Positions 26,034-36,198 of a DNA stretch of 64,000 nucleotides are shown here, in pieces. Source of the DNA: an uncultured Litoreibacter sp. (GTDB lineage Bacteria > Pseudomonadota > Alphaproteobacteria > Rhodobacterales > Rhodobacteraceae); NCBI GenBank assembly GCA_947492995.1, contig CANLOU010000003.1:124001-188000 (forward strand), read 5' to 3'. The position numbers were made by a program, and so were the translations under genes. The first letter of the stretch is position 1; each line of letters starts with the position of its first letter. The notes beneath the pieces were generated by a model. That model made no database searches, was not told where the DNA came from, and worked only from the letters and a program-made list of their open reading frames with translations.

Positions 26034-26359
26034 GGAGTGCTCCTGTTGCGGGGTGTCCTACGCCCGCCAGTCAAGTTTTCACGCGATGGGCCATACCGCA
26101 TGTCGCCGCTGTCGCGCGGCGTGACACCTTTATACCAACGAGAATTTGTACGCGGAACCGGTCAAGACGCTACAGTTAGCGTTATCATTTTGCCCCACGG
26201 TCAAAAAATGTGCGGCAAATTAGTCAAACATTAGGGCGGAAATGGCCAAATTGACTCACGTCCCAGGTGATTCGGAACAAAACCATTGATTCTTAAGGGG
26301 TCTCGGCGGATGGTATGAAAAAAATAAATAAGAAAACGAGCAGCACGAAGGGTTTCCCC
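26034..26359. promoter_or_regulatory. Divergent pckA / chvI control region
   Basis: This 326-bp gap has no gene. It must hold the promoters of pckA (leftward) and chvI (rightward). The half nearest chvI is AT-rich, with GATTCTTAAGGGG and a run of A and T just before the start. I see no clear direct or inverted repeat that would define a regulator site. Confidence 0.5.
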
Positions 26360-27061
26360 ATGTCAAAGATTGCACTGGTGGATGACGACAGGAATATCCT
26401 GACGTCGGTACAGATGACTCTTGAAGCCGAAGGCTTCGAGGTAGAGACATATAATGACGGGCAAAGCGCGCTGGACGCGTTCTCCCGCAAAATGCCGGAT
26501 ATGGCGGTGCTAGACATCAAGATGCCCCGCATGGACGGGATGGATTTGCTGCAACGCTTGCGCCAGAAATCCGAAGTGCCCGTGATCTTCCTGACATCGA
26601 AAGATGACGAGATTGACGAAGTGCTTGGCCTACGGATGGGCGCAGATGACTATGTGCGCAAACCGTTCTCGCAGCGCCTGCTGGTTGAACGCATCCGCGC
26701 CATCCTGCGCCGCAAAGAAGCGATTGCCAAAGATGATGCCGGTGAAGGCGAAGTCGCCCAAAGCATGGTGCGTGGTGATCTGATTATGGATCCGCTGCGT
26801 CACACGGTGTCTTGGAAGGGCAATGACGTGTCCCTGACCGTCACCGAGTTCTTGCTGCTGCAGGCGTTGGCGCAACGCCCGGGCTTCGTGAAGTCTCGTG
26901 ACCAGCTGATGGACGTGGCGTATGACGACCAAGTCTACGTCGACGACCGCACCATCGACAGCCACATCAAGCGTTTGCGCAAGAAAATGCGCACGGCGGA
27001 CGACGAATTTTCCGCGATTGAGACGCTTTACGGCATCGGCTACCGTTACAACGAAGAATAA
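26360..27061 (+). CDS. chvI: Two-component response regulator ChvI
   Basis: An OmpR-class regulator of 233 residues. The receiver domain has the acidic pair DDD (8-10), phospho-acceptor Asp52 in [12 protein letters not shown], and Lys100 in VRKPF. The winged-helix DNA-binding domain follows (about 135-230), ending [16 protein letters not shown] and [13 protein letters not shown]. The ATG at 26360 (MSKIALVDD) matches the family start; a frame-open extension back to 26315 is Lys-rich and unlike the family. With ChvG it senses envelope or acid signals in alphaproteobacteria. Confidence 0.93.
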   Translation: MSKIALVDDDRNILTSVQMTLEAEGFEVETYNDGQSALDAFSRKMPDMAVLDIKMPRMDGMDLLQRLRQKSEVPVIFLTSKDDEIDEVLGLRMGADDYVRKPFSQRLLVERIRAILRRKEAIAKDDAGEGEVAQSMVRGDLIMDPLRHTVSWKGNDVSLTVTEFLLLQALAQRPGFVKSRDQLMDVAYDDQVYVDDRTIDSHIKRLRKKMRTADDEFSAIETLYGIGYRYNEE

Positions 27062-27093
27062 AAAGAACCGTTACTAAGACGTCGAGGATCGCA

Positions 27094-28800
27094 GTGGCCA
27101 ACGCAAGAACTGCTGGAAGTGCCGAACTGGAAATGGGCGAGGACTGGACGGACGAACATGTGTCCGTCGAGGCCGAGCTGCAGTCGAGCCGTGAGAAGCG
27201 CAATTTCATTTCGCTGAACCGCTCGCCTTTGGCGCGCAAGATCATCACGTTCAACCTGCTCGCATTGATAATTCTTGTGGCAGGTGTGTTGTTCCTGAAC
27301 CCGTTTCGCGACAGCCTCGTTGCGCAGCGCGAGGCAGGTCTGGTGTCCGAGGCCGAGCTGATTGCCGATGTGTTCGAAGCCCGTTTGGAAGGAGCGGCTG
27401 TCGCCAGCCTGACAGATGGCGACGGGCTGGCCGCTGAGCAAACTTTAGCGGGGCTGGATATTTCCCCCGGCGTTGAGGTCTATGTTTTTACAGCTGACGA
27501 GGTTTTGCTGGCGACAACCTTAGGCACCGAGCGCGAAACACTTGCCGGCACCGAGGCGCTGCAGCCCGGCAGCGAAAGCACCATTATCACCAACTTCCTC
27601 AACTCGGTTTGGGAAACGGTATCGGGTATTTTCGGACCCGATGATATAGCAGTTCCAAGCGTCAACGGCGAGGAAGAAGCACGCATATTGCTGGGCTCTG
27701 CCTTGAGCGGGGCCACGCAGGTGCGCAGCGGGCTTGATGGCGCTGGTGGAAGCCTTTTTTCGGTCGCGACCCCAATAGAATTGGCCGACGGGACGGTCGG
27801 CGTGATCGCGTTGACCACTGTCGCAGGGCAGATCGACCAGCTTGTCCGCGTGGAGCGCGAACAGGTCCTGCAGATGTTCGTCATCGCCATTTTGGTGTCG
27901 ATTGGTTTGAGCCTTGTGCTCGCCTCTACCATTGCCAACCCGCTATCGGACCTGTCCGCCGCGGCAGAGCTGGGCCGCGACAAGAACGCCCGCAAAGTCA
28001 GCCCATCGCGGGTTCGTATTCCTGACCTGACCGCGCGGCCTGACGAGATTGGCCGACTGTCCGGCGCGATGCGGGGCATGGTATCGGCGCTTTACGAACG
28101 CATTGATGCCAATGAACAATTCGCAGCCGACGTAGCGCATGAAATCAAGAACCCGCTGGCCTCCCTTCGGTCTGCCGTTGGCACATTGCATGTGGCCAAA
28201 ACTGACGAGCAGCGGACGCGGCTGCTGGAGGTGATCGAACATGACGTGCGCCGGTTGGACCGGCTTGTCAGCGACATCTCTAACGCCTCTCGGTTAGACA
28301 GCGAGCTGGTCAAGGAAGACGAAGAGCCGTTCGACCTGATGAAGATGCTCAACAACCTCACTGAATATCTTGGTCAGCAGGCCGCCGAAAAAGGTGTGGA
28401 GTTCATCCGCGACGTTCCCAAAGAGCCTATTGTCATCCACGGTCTGGAAGCACGATTGGCGCAGGTTTTCGTGAACCTGATTACCAATGCGACATCCTTT
28501 TGCGAGGACGGTGACGCAGTCCGAATTTGGGCGCGCCGCCGCGACAATCGCGTTTTGGTGGTTGTCGAAGACACGGGGCCAGGCATTCCTGAACAAGCGC
28601 TCAACAAGGTGTTCAACCGCTTCTATTCGGAACGGCCTGAGCAGCAGTTTGGCAACCATTCCGGGCTGGGTTTGGCGATCTCTAAGCAAATCATCGAGGC
28701 GCATGGCGGTGTCATCTGGGCTGAGAATATTCGCCCGACCGATGCCGACATTACCTCGGAACCGCTTGGGGCTCGGTTTGTCGTTGGTCTTCCAACTTGA
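27094..28800 (+). CDS. chvG: Sensor histidine kinase ChvG
   Basis: A 568-residue membrane kinase with span 1 at about 50-69, a periplasmic sensor domain (70-260), span 2 at about 261-281, a HAMP linker, the H-box FAADVAHEIKNPLASLRS with His349, the N-box NLITNAT and the G-boxes EDTGPGIPEQ and NHSGLGLAISKQI. The GTG at 27094 follows GAGGATCGCA, 33 bp after chvI. It partners ChvI; its 49-residue acidic cytoplasmic N-terminus before span 1 is typical of this family in the group. Confidence 0.93.
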   Translation: MANARTAGSAELEMGEDWTDEHVSVEAELQSSREKRNFISLNRSPLARKIITFNLLALIILVAGVLFLNPFRDSLVAQREAGLVSEAELIADVFEARLEGAAVASLTDGDGLAAEQTLAGLDISPGVEVYVFTADEVLLATTLGTERETLAGTEALQPGSESTIITNFLNSVWETVSGIFGPDDIAVPSVNGEEEARILLGSALSGATQVRSGLDGAGGSLFSVATPIELADGTVGVIALTTVAGQIDQLVRVEREQVLQMFVIAILVSIGLSLVLASTIANPLSDLSAAAELGRDKNARKVSPSRVRIPDLTARPDEIGRLSGAMRGMVSALYERIDANEQFAADVAHEIKNPLASLRSAVGTLHVAKTDEQRTRLLEVIEHDVRRLDRLVSDISNASRLDSELVKEDEEPFDLMKMLNNLTEYLGQQAAEKGVEFIRDVPKEPIVIHGLEARLAQVFVNLITNATSFCEDGDAVRIWARRRDNRVLVVVEDTGPGIPEQALNKVFNRFYSERPEQQFGNHSGLGLAISKQIIEAHGGVIWAENIRPTDADITSEPLGARFVVGLPT

Positions 28801-28829
28801 TGCGGTCTGCATTTTACATTTCTCGCTAA

Positions 28830-29258
28830 ATGCCGTCTGGTGATCGGGTGTTGATGCATGCGACCGCCGTCGCCAAAGATGGGTGCGCGGTGCTCATTCT
28901 TGGGCAATCGGGCGCGGGTAAGTCAGCGCTGGCGCTACAGCTTCTAGCCCTTGGATGCAGCCTTGTCGCGGATGACCAATGCGAAATCAGTTATACGGAT
29001 GGCGCTTTGTGGGTTGATGCGCCCGAGGCCTTGCCGAGCATGATCGAGGCGCGCGGGGTTGGCCTGCTGAAAGTGCCGTTGATTGGCCGCACGAAGTTAT
29101 CGCTGGTCGTTGACATGGATAACCTGGCCTCGGACCGTTTGCCGGGGGAGAAGACCATGGAAATTTCCGGACAACGCATCAAAGTGATCGAGAAATTTGA
29201 AGGCCCGCATTTCCCTGCGGCGATTTTGCTTTATCTTACCCACATGTTTTCAGGTTAA
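28830..29258 (+). CDS. hprK: Short HPr kinase/phosphorylase
   Basis: A 142-residue protein containing only the kinase core of HprK: Walker A GQSGAGKSA at 25-33 and the KVPLIGRTKLSLVVDM segment. Firmicute HprK has about 310 residues with an N-terminal domain that is absent in alphaproteobacterial forms, so the size is normal here. It would phosphorylate Ser46 of the HPr encoded 1.35 kb downstream. It lies between chvG and rapZ, the standard order. Confidence 0.9.
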   Translation: MPSGDRVLMHATAVAKDGCAVLILGQSGAGKSALALQLLALGCSLVADDQCEISYTDGALWVDAPEALPSMIEARGVGLLKVPLIGRTKLSLVVDMDNLASDRLPGEKTMEISGQRIKVIEKFEGPHFPAAILLYLTHMFSG

Positions 29259-29261
29259 CTG

Positions 29262-30158
29262 GTGTCCATGACAGTCGCGCAAATCGACACGACCCAACTG
29301 ATCGTCCTTGTAACGGGCCCCTCGGGGGCAGGCCGTGCGACGGCGATTAATGCCCTGGAAGACCTTGGGTTTGAGGCGATTGACAACCTGCCGCTGACAT
29401 TGGTGCCGCGGCTTTTGGATGGCCCGCGGCTGGACCGCCCCTTGGCGCTGGGTCTGGATGTCAGAAACCGAGATTTCTCGCCCTCTGCCGTATCAGGTCT
29501 GATGGACCAACTGTCGGCGAACCCGGAGATAGAGGGCCATTTGCTGTTCGTCGATGCCAAGGCGGATACTTTGATCCGCCGGTATTCTGAAACCCGACGC
29601 CGTCATCCGCTCGCCGCCCAAAGCAGCCCCCGCGAAGGGATCACGCAAGAACTTGAGCTGCTTGAGCCGCTGAAATCTCGTGCCGATATGTTGATCGACA
29701 CGTCTGAGCTGACCCCACATGACCTGCGGGCAGAGCTTGGCAATTGGTTCGCCGCCGACGGGTGTGGCATGATGGCGCTGACGGTCGAGTCGTTCTCGTA
29801 CAAGCGCGGTCTGCCACGCGGGGCGGATTTGGTCTGGGATTGCAGGTTCCTGAACAACCCACATTGGAACGCCGAACTGCGCCAACTGAATGGGACCGAC
29901 AGCCAAGTTTCAGCCTACGTCGCGGCAGACCCCCGGTACGCCCCGTTCTTCGAAAAGCTGGTTGAAATGGCAGAGTTGCTGCTGCCCGCGTTTCGTGACG
30001 AGGGTAAAACCCATTTGGCTATTGCGACCGGCTGCACTGGCGGGCAACATCGTTCAGTTGCCGTAGCGGAAGCCTTTGGCAAGGCCCTTGCAAATAAGGG
30101 GTGGCAGGTGTCTATAAGGCATCGGGAATTAGAACGGCGGCAGGCTGGGGATGGCTAG
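29262..30158 (+). CDS. rapZ: RapZ-type nucleotide-binding RNase adapter
   Basis: A 298-residue protein with [28 protein letters not shown] (a Walker A with Arg in place of Lys, common in this group) and the C-terminal [20 protein letters not shown]. In Escherichia coli RapZ guides RNase E to a small RNA of amino-sugar control; in alphaproteobacteria the role is less clear. GTG at 29262 and ATG at 29268 are both possible starts. It starts a few bases after hprK. Confidence 0.92.
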   Translation: MSMTVAQIDTTQLIVLVTGPSGAGRATAINALEDLGFEAIDNLPLTLVPRLLDGPRLDRPLALGLDVRNRDFSPSAVSGLMDQLSANPEIEGHLLFVDAKADTLIRRYSETRRRHPLAAQSSPREGITQELELLEPLKSRADMLIDTSELTPHDLRAELGNWFAADGCGMMALTVESFSYKRGLPRGADLVWDCRFLNNPHWNAELRQLNGTDSQVSAYVAADPRYAPFFEKLVEMAELLLPAFRDEGKTHLAIATGCTGGQHRSVAVAEAFGKALANKGWQVSIRHRELERRQAGDG

Positions 30159-30218
30159 ACGTCGAAGCGGAACACATTGGGCCGTCGCGGCACCGCGCGG
30201 CCTTGGGGACAAAACCGG

Positions 30219-30617
30219 GTGATAGGCATCGTCATCGTCGCGCATGGTGGGCTGGCAAGGGAATACCTCGCCGCGGTAGAACATGTTGTGGGCAGACAAA
30301 GCGGCATCCGCGCCATCACCATTGAAGAGAACCATGACCGCCCCGCCAAACAGCTGGAAATCTGCGCGGCCGCTGATGAGGTGGACAACGGTGAAGGCGT
30401 CGTTGTGGTGACAGACATGTTCGGGGGCTCTCCGTCCAACTTGTCGCTTCAGGCCTGCGCCCCACAAAACCGCCGGATTTTGTACGGAGCCAATTTGCCA
30501 ATGCTGATTAAGCTGGCCAAATCGCGCCATCTGGACGTTCCGCAGGCCGTTGACTCTGCTATGGATGCCGGACGAAAGTACATTAATAGCTTTAATGGAT
30601 TGGCCTCGGATGGCTGA
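30219..30617 (+). CDS. PTS EIIA component, mannose family
   Basis: A 132-residue EIIA(Man) domain. The phospho-acceptor is His9 in IGIVIVAHGGLARE, followed by VVVVTDMFGGSPSNLSLQ. No EIIB or EIIC gene is nearby, so this is the regulatory PTS of alphaproteobacteria, not a sugar importer. GTG at 30219 places the strand VIGIVIVAHG at the N-terminus, as in the family; upstream in-frame codons encode a basic stretch without homology. Its stop overlaps the HPr start. Confidence 0.88.
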   Translation: MIGIVIVAHGGLAREYLAAVEHVVGRQSGIRAITIEENHDRPAKQLEICAAADEVDNGEGVVVVTDMFGGSPSNLSLQACAPQNRRILYGANLPMLIKLAKSRHLDVPQAVDSAMDAGRKYINSFNGLASDG

Positions 30618-30879
30618 ACGCACCCTCAAGATTATCAACGTCAAAGGGCTTCATGCCCGCGCCTCCGCCAAGTTTGTAGAAGTGGTTGAAGAGTTCGACG
30701 CCAATGTAACAGTCAGCAAGGACGGCATGGACGTGTCAGGCGACAGCATAATGGGATTGTTGATGCTTGCAGCGTCTGACGGCACGTCGATCGACATTGT
30801 CACGTCGGGGGCGCAAGCCGATACCCTTGCCGACGCCCTTGAAGCGCTGGTGGCTGACAAGTTTGGCGAAGAGTCTTGA
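30610..30879 (+). CDS. HPr family phosphocarrier
   Basis: An 89-residue HPr. His15 in NVKGLHARASAKF accepts phosphate from EI, and Ser46 in SGDSIMGLLML is the HprK target, which fits the hprK gene just upstream. EI is not in this window. The ATG at 30610 overlaps the EIIA stop by 8 bp, so the two are translationally coupled. Confidence 0.93.
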   Translation: MAERTLKIINVKGLHARASAKFVEVVEEFDANVTVSKDGMDVSGDSIMGLLMLAASDGTSIDIVTSGAQADTLADALEALVADKFGEES

Positions 30880-30892
30880 GCGCCATAGCATT

Positions 30893-31789
30893 ATGACCGA
30901 AACCAAAGACATCCCCGATGCAGCAGAAGAGATGACCCCGGATCATCCCGAATACGTTGCCTATGATCGCCGCAACCTGTCCTATGCGAACACATTCACC
31001 AACCCGTTCAAGCGCCTGACCATTCAGATCATCGAACTGTTCACGGGCAAGCTGCACCTGCTGTACCTGATCCGCAAATTTGAACGTGGCGGCGTAAGGT
31101 TCGGGCAGGGCTTTTGGGAAGATGCGCTGAAAGTCATGGGCATCGAGCTTCAGACGCCCCAAGAACAGCTGGACCGGATCCCGGCAACTGGCCCGGTCAT
31201 CATCGTTGCCAACCACCCGCATGGGCTTGTTGATGGCATGGTGCTGGCCGAAACCATAGGCCGTCGTCGCACCGACTACAAAATTCTGACGCGGTCCTTG
31301 CTGACTGGCGTAAACGCGATTGACCAGTTCATGATCCCGGTGCCTTTCCCGCATGAAGAGGACGCGTTGCAGCAGAACCTGGAAATGCGCCGCAAAGCGA
31401 TGGAACATCTAAAGGACGGTGGGTGCATTGTGCTGTTCCCGTCCGGTGTGGTGGCGTCAGCCGACACGTGGTTTGGCCCCGCGATAGAGCAGGAATGGAA
31501 CCCGTTTACCGCCAAGATGATCCAACGGTCAGGGGCATCGGTGGTGCCGATATATTTTCAGGGCCAGAACTCCCGTGCATACCAGATTGCGAACCAGATT
31601 TCGCCGACTTTGCGGCAGGGGCTGCTGATCTACGAAGTCCGCCACGCGCTGTACAAACCGCAGGCTCCTGTGGTCGGGGAGCCGTTTGACCCCGAGGAGA
31701 TCAAGCAATGGTCATCGAACCCGCGTGGGTTTGTGGCCTGGTTGCGGGAACAAACGCTGGCGTTGAAATCTCAGGCCAAGAAGAAGTAG
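30893..31789 (+). CDS. Lysophospholipid acyltransferase family protein
   Basis: A 298-residue membrane-associated acyltransferase. The catalytic NHxxxxD box is NHPHGLVDG and the acceptor-binding box is VLFPSGVVAS; an extended N-terminal region (FKRLTIQIIELFTGKLHLLYLIRKFE) probably lies on the membrane. Family members acylate lysophosphatidic acid, ornithine lipids or other acceptors, and the acceptor cannot be told here. It starts 13 bp after HPr and may be co-transcribed. The next gene converges with a 4-bp gap. Confidence 0.85.
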   Translation: MTETKDIPDAAEEMTPDHPEYVAYDRRNLSYANTFTNPFKRLTIQIIELFTGKLHLLYLIRKFERGGVRFGQGFWEDALKVMGIELQTPQEQLDRIPATGPVIIVANHPHGLVDGMVLAETIGRRRTDYKILTRSLLTGVNAIDQFMIPVPFPHEEDALQQNLEMRRKAMEHLKDGGCIVLFPSGVVASADTWFGPAIEQEWNPFTAKMIQRSGASVVPIYFQGQNSRAYQIANQISPTLRQGLLIYEVRHALYKPQAPVVGEPFDPEEIKQWSSNPRGFVAWLREQTLALKSQAKKK

Positions 31790-31793
31790 TGAC

Positions 31794-32669
31794 CTAACGG
31801 GTCGGGACCGGCGGCTCCTGCCTGTAGTCGTAGAAACCACGATCCGTTTTGCGACCGAGCCAGCCGGCCTCTACATATTTGGTGAGCAACGGGCAGGGGC
31901 GGTATTTCGTGTCCGCCAACCCGTCATGCAGCACATTCATGATCGCCAAGCAGGTGTCCAACCCGATGAAGTCGGCCAGCTCCAACGGCCCCATCGGATG
32001 GTTGGTCCCCAGCTTCATCGCGCTGTCGATTGACGACACGTTGCCCACACCTTCGTAAAGCGTGTAGACCGCCTCGTTAATCATAGGCATCAGGATTCTG
32101 TTCACGATGAAGGCGGGGAAATCTTCTGCGGATGCAGCCGTTTTTCCAAGGCGTTCGACAACAGCAAGGCATGATTTGTAGGTGTCTTCGTCCGTGGCGA
32201 TGCCTCGAATAAGCTCGACCAATTGCATGATCGGGACGGGGTTCATGAAGTGAAACCCCATGAATTTTTCGGGCCTGTCGGTGCGCGAGGCCAGCCGCGT
32301 GATCGAAATGGACGAGGTATTTGATGTCAGAATGGTGTGCGGCTGAATATGCGGAAGCAGATCGTCAAAAATCGCGTTCTTTACGGTCTCCCGCTCGGTG
32401 GCGGCCTCGATTACCAAGTCGCTTGGACCAAGTTCGGACAATTTTAGGGTTGTCGCGATGCGATCCAATGCGCCTTGCCGGTCTTCAGCGGATATTTTTT
32501 CCCGGCTGACCTGACGCGTCAGGTTGCCGTCTATGGTTGCTATCGCGCTGTCCAACGCATCCTGCGAAATATCGCTCATGATGACCTGATAGCCAGACAA
32601 AGCAAAGACATGCGCAATCCCGTTGCCCATTTGACCTGCGCCGACAATGCCGACTGTGTTGATGTCCAT
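31794..32669 (-). CDS. 3-hydroxybutyryl-CoA dehydrogenase
   Basis: A 291-residue NAD(P)-dependent enzyme oxidising 3-hydroxybutyryl-CoA to acetoacetyl-CoA. The Rossmann motif GIVGAGQMGNGIAHVFALSG opens the protein. Later motifs are EAATERETVKNAIF, SNTSSISITRLAS, FHFMNPVPIMQLVELI and GLDTCLAIMNVLHDG. The ATG at 32669 (MDINTVGIVGAG) matches the family; the frame extends upstream to 32741 through Cys-rich sequence that is not family-like. Together with etfBA and the mcd-type enzyme it belongs to acyl-CoA metabolism. Confidence 0.93.
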   Translation of the reverse strand: MDINTVGIVGAGQMGNGIAHVFALSGYQVIMSDISQDALDSAIATIDGNLTRQVSREKISAEDRQGALDRIATTLKLSELGPSDLVIEAATERETVKNAIFDDLLPHIQPHTILTSNTSSISITRLASRTDRPEKFMGFHFMNPVPIMQLVELIRGIATDEDTYKSCLAVVERLGKTAASAEDFPAFIVNRILMPMINEAVYTLYEGVGNVSSIDSAMKLGTNHPMGPLELADFIGLDTCLAIMNVLHDGLADTKYRPCPLLTKYVEAGWLGRKTDRGFYDYRQEPPVPTR

Positions 32670-32839
32670 GCGGCGTGACCTTTGTTGGAAAGACGTGCTG
32701 GGGTTTCGGGCAGGATATGCTGCCGAGCCGCACAGGCACAAGGGGCGCAGATCCTTAAAAATTTCGGCAAACTTGGAGTTTAGCGTTTTGGAAACGGGTC
32801 AGCGGCACATTTGCGTTGTGTGAGTCGTGGAGGTGGGAA

Positions 32840-33658
32840 ATGGCCTACGAAAGACCGGGCGAAAGCCCGTTGGATTACCAAGTCTGCCGCTATGGGCAAT
32901 CGAAACTTTTGTTTCGAGGGCCGAAGCGGAATACCAAACAAAACTTCATCGCTTTTGTGGGGGGGACAGAAACCTATGGCAAATACGTGGTCAAACCGTT
33001 TCCCGACTTGATTGAACAACGCCTTGGGGTGCCCTGTGTCAACCTGAGCGCAATGAATGGCGGCGTGGACGCGTTTGTGAATGATGACAGTGTCTTGTCG
33101 CTATGTGGCAGAGCGCAGACAACTGTGGTGCAGATCATGGGCGCTCACAATATGTCCAACCGCTTCTATTCGGTACACCCGCGAAGGAATGACAGGTTCC
33201 TGAAGGCTTCGACACTTATGCGGACGATTTTTAGAGAGGTGGATTTTACCGAGTTCTCCTTTACTCGACACCTTTTGACGACCCTAAAGACGCTTGCCCC
33301 TGACAAATTCGAAGTTCTGGAACAGGAACTAAAGGCCGCGTGGCAAGCGCGGATGGACCTGCTGCTGAGCAGGATTACCGGAAAGGTCATTCTGCTGTGG
33401 GTGGCTGACAGGGCGCCTGACGATACCCAGCAGTGCCGTGGTTTGGGGCAAGACCCGTTGTTTGTTGATGACGCAATGGTCGCCCATGCCCGCGCTAAGG
33501 CGCATGGCTATATCGAAGTGATTGTACCAGAAGACGTAAAGAAACAGGGGACGCATGGTATGCTGTTCCCGCAGTTGGAGGCAGCCGCGGCACAGGAAAT
33601 GTATGGTCCCGCTACACATGAAATTGTCGCCGATCAACTGACCGCCGTGCTGGAATAG
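32840..33658 (+). CDS. DUF6473-type hypothetical protein
   Basis: A 272-residue cytoplasmic protein without signal or spans. It has FVGGTETYGKYVVKPFPDLIEQRLG near the N-terminus and VVQIMGAHNMSNRFYSVHPRRNDRF in the middle, a pattern I associate with DUF6473 of Rhodobacterales. The GGTETYGK stretch and the Gly-Ala-His segment recall SGNH-hydrolase or sulfotransferase-like folds, but no catalytic set can be named. The ATG at 32840 follows GGAGGTGGG. A bidirectional terminator separates it from etfA. Confidence 0.6.
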   Translation: MAYERPGESPLDYQVCRYGQSKLLFRGPKRNTKQNFIAFVGGTETYGKYVVKPFPDLIEQRLGVPCVNLSAMNGGVDAFVNDDSVLSLCGRAQTTVVQIMGAHNMSNRFYSVHPRRNDRFLKASTLMRTIFREVDFTEFSFTRHLLTTLKTLAPDKFEVLEQELKAAWQARMDLLLSRITGKVILLWVADRAPDDTQQCRGLGQDPLFVDDAMVAHARAKAHGYIEVIVPEDVKKQGTHGMLFPQLEAAAAQEMYGPATHEIVADQLTAVLE

Positions 33659-33660
33659 AC

Positions 33661-33694
33661 AAAAAAAGGGCCCCGCAATCGCGGAGCCCTTTTC
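33661..33694. terminator. Bidirectional intrinsic terminator
   Basis: GGGC-CCGC and GCGG-GCCC pair around AATC with one internal mismatch. An A run on the left and a T run on the right make it work on both strands, ending the DUF6473 gene and etfBA. Confidence 0.85.
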
Positions 33695-33710
33695 CAGAAA
33701 TGTGGGTGCA

Positions 33711-34637
33711 TTACAGCTTTTCAATCAGCTCCGGCACGGCGTCGAACAGGTCGGCGACAAGGCCATAATCCGCAACCTGGAATATCGGCGCTTCCTCGTC
33801 TTTGTTGATCGCAACGATGATTTTGGAATCTTTCATCCCAGCAAGGTGCTGGATCGCGCCGGAGATGCCGACTGCGACGTATAGATCAGGGGCGACGACT
33901 TTGCCGGTCTGACCGACTTGCCAGTCATTGGGTGCGTAGCCGGAATCAACCGCTGCGCGCGACGCGCCAACGGCTGCGCCCAGCTTGTCCGCCAGTTTTT
34001 CGATCAGGGCGAAATCCTCTTCAGAGCCCACGCCACGGCCGCCAGACACAACGACACCAGCCGATGTCAGTTCTGGACGGTCAGAGGCGGCAACCTTGTC
34101 GGCAACCCATTCGGACAGGCCGGGATCACCCGCTGCATCGATGTTGTCGACAGAGGCGGACCCGCCCATCTTAGCCGCATCAAAGCTCGATGTCCGGAAG
34201 GACACGACCTTCTTGGCCTCATCCGACTTTACTGTTTGGATCGCGTTCCCCGCGTAGATTGGGCGCTCAAACGTCGCGCCATCCACGACGCCGGACACAT
34301 CGGTCATCACCATGACGTCCAGCAAAGCGGCAACGCGTGGCATGATGTTTTTGGCGTCAGTCGTCGCCGGGGCCACGATATGCTCGTAGTCGCCAGCCAG
34401 CGACACGATCAGGTCCGCAGCCGGTTCGGCCAAGCGCTTGCCATAGATTGCGTCTTCGGCGCAAAGAACTTTGGCAACGCCTGAGATTTTCGCGGCCTCG
34501 GCGGCGGCGGCGGCACAGGTCGCGCCAATCGCCAGAACGTGGATGTCGCCCAATGAGCCAGCTGCGGTGACAGCGGACGCAGTTGCGTCAACAGCCAGTT
34601 CACCGTCGTTGACTTCAGCCAGTAGAAGTACAGCCAT
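33711..34637 (-). CDS. etfA: Electron transfer flavoprotein alpha subunit
   Basis: A 308-residue FAD-binding ETF subunit passing electrons from acyl-CoA dehydrogenases to ETF-ubiquinone oxidoreductase. The C-terminal FAD domain shows [55 protein letters not shown] and [20 protein letters not shown]. It shares an ATGA junction with etfB, so the two are coupled. Confidence 0.97.
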   Translation of the reverse strand: MAVLLLAEVNDGELAVDATASAVTAAGSLGDIHVLAIGATCAAAAAEAAKISGVAKVLCAEDAIYGKRLAEPAADLIVSLAGDYEHIVAPATTDAKNIMPRVAALLDVMVMTDVSGVVDGATFERPIYAGNAIQTVKSDEAKKVVSFRTSSFDAAKMGGSASVDNIDAAGDPGLSEWVADKVAASDRPELTSAGVVVSGGRGVGSEEDFALIEKLADKLGAAVGASRAAVDSGYAPNDWQVGQTGKVVAPDLYVAVGISGAIQHLAGMKDSKIIVAINKDEEAPIFQVADYGLVADLFDAVPELIEKL

Positions 34638-35398
34638 CAGATAACCCCCGCTTCGTCTTTAAGTTTCGTAACCAGTTCTTCGACAGAACCGACTTTGACG
34701 CCTGCTTTGCGCGACTCGGGTTCGGCGGTGCCAACCACAGTCAAACGCGCGGACGCATCCACACCGTAATCTGCGGCCGTTTTCTCGTCCAATGGCTTCT
34801 TCTTCGCCTTCATGATGTTTGGAAGCGAGGCATAGCGTGGCTCGTTCAGGCGCAGGTCAACCGTGACAACAGTTGGCATGTTTACCTTGATGGTTTGCAG
34901 GCCACCATCCACTTCGCGGGTCACAACGGCCTTGTCGCCATCAATGTCCAGCTCAGATGCGAATGTTGCCTGAGACCACCCCATCAGTGCCGACAGCATT
35001 TGACCAGTGGCGTTCATGTCGTTGTCGATGGCTTGCTTGCCGCACAACACGAGGCTCGGTTGTTCTTCGTCAACGACAGCTTTTAGCAACTTCGCAACGG
35101 CCAGCGGCTCGATGTCATTGTGTACATCATCTGCAGCTACGATCAGGATCGCGCGGTCAGCGCCCATTGCAAGTGCGGTGCGCAGCGTTTCCTGGCTTTG
35201 TTTCACGCCAACCGAAACCGCGACCACTTCTTCTGCTTTGCCAGCTTCTTTCAAGCGGATCGCCTGTTCGACGGCAATTTCGTCAAACGGGTTCATCGAC
35301 ATTTTTACGTTTGCAAGATCGACACCGCTGCCATCCGCTTTGACGCGGACTTTGACGTTATAATCGATCACGCGTTTGACGGGTACGAGGACCTTCAT
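34637..35398 (-). CDS. etfB: Electron transfer flavoprotein beta subunit
   Basis: A 253-residue ETF subunit that binds AMP. It begins [20 protein letters not shown] and contains [17 protein letters not shown] and the ETF-beta signature [24 protein letters not shown]. The ATG at 35398 is the family start; the frame runs on upstream to 35458 without homology. A ribosome site GGAGATACC precedes it on the minus strand. Confidence 0.97.
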   Translation of the reverse strand: MKVLVPVKRVIDYNVKVRVKADGSGVDLANVKMSMNPFDEIAVEQAIRLKEAGKAEEVVAVSVGVKQSQETLRTALAMGADRAILIVAADDVHNDIEPLAVAKLLKAVVDEEQPSLVLCGKQAIDNDMNATGQMLSALMGWSQATFASELDIDGDKAVVTREVDGGLQTIKVNMPTVVTVDLRLNEPRYASLPNIMKAKKKPLDEKTAADYGVDASARLTVVGTAEPESRKAGVKVGSVEELVTKLKDEAGVI

Positions 35399-35622
35399 CA
35401 GCGGTATCTCCCAAAGTGAATGTGCCGGTAATGGCACGCCAAAGTGTTCTGTTTCCAATTAGCGAAGCGACGACTTGGAAAACAGGTCAAAATCGACGCG
35501 CTTCCCCATTCTGACGTCGCGTTGGTGAAATTCCAATGGACTTTTTCACAAACCAGAGGTGGTTATTGTTTCCGGCAGGCTATTCCCTAAGCAAAAACGG
35601 TGCTTTTTGCATGTCGGCGCGC

Positions 35623-36195
35623 TTAACGATTTGCTCCAGGTACCCAAAGCACATCATCCTTGCCATCGTTGTTGGCAATGCGGGAGGCCACGAAGAACCA
35701 ATCGCTCAGCCGATTGAGGTATTTGACCGCCGCCTGATTGACCGATTCCATTGTTGCAAGCTCGACCGAAAGACGCTCTGCGCGGCGCGACACCGTCCGG
35801 CAAAGATGCAGTTGCGCGGCCAAAGCAGAGCCACCGGGCAAAATGAATGACCGCAACGGCTCAAGCGCGTCGTTCATCGCGTCGATTTCTGTTTCCAGCC
35901 GCGCGACCTGCACGTCACTCATCCGCAAAGGCTGATATTCGGCGTCTTTGTCTTTCTCCATGTCCGGTCTGCACAGATCCGCGCCAAGGTCGAACAGGTC
36001 ATTCTGGATCGCGGCCAGTTGCGCGTCCATTTCGCCCGACGCGTGTTGGCGGGCCAAACCCACGGTCGCGTTTGCTTCATCCACAGTGCCGTAGGCCGTA
36101 ACCCGCATGGAATGTTTTGCCACGCGCGCCCCGTTGCCTAGGGCGGTTTCGCCCGCGTCACCTGTTTTGGTATAAATTTTGTTGAGTACGACCAC
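35623..36195 (-). CDS. Cob(I)alamin adenosyltransferase, PduO type
   Basis: A 190-residue ATP:cob(I)alamin adenosyltransferase making adenosylcobalamin, the cofactor of methylmalonyl-CoA and ethylmalonyl-CoA mutases. Family features are NKIYTKTGDAGETALGNGARVAKH at the ATP site, YGTVDEANATVGLARQH, and ILPGGSALAAQLHLCRTVSRRAER in the active-site helix. It lies 3 bp after the HIG1-like gene on the same strand. The link to the ethylmalonyl-CoA pathway is functional inference. Confidence 0.93.
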   Translation of the reverse strand: MVVLNKIYTKTGDAGETALGNGARVAKHSMRVTAYGTVDEANATVGLARQHASGEMDAQLAAIQNDLFDLGADLCRPDMEKDKDAEYQPLRMSDVQVARLETEIDAMNDALEPLRSFILPGGSALAAQLHLCRTVSRRAERLSVELATMESVNQAAVKYLNRLSDWFFVASRIANNDGKDDVLWVPGANR

Positions 36196-36198
36196 GAT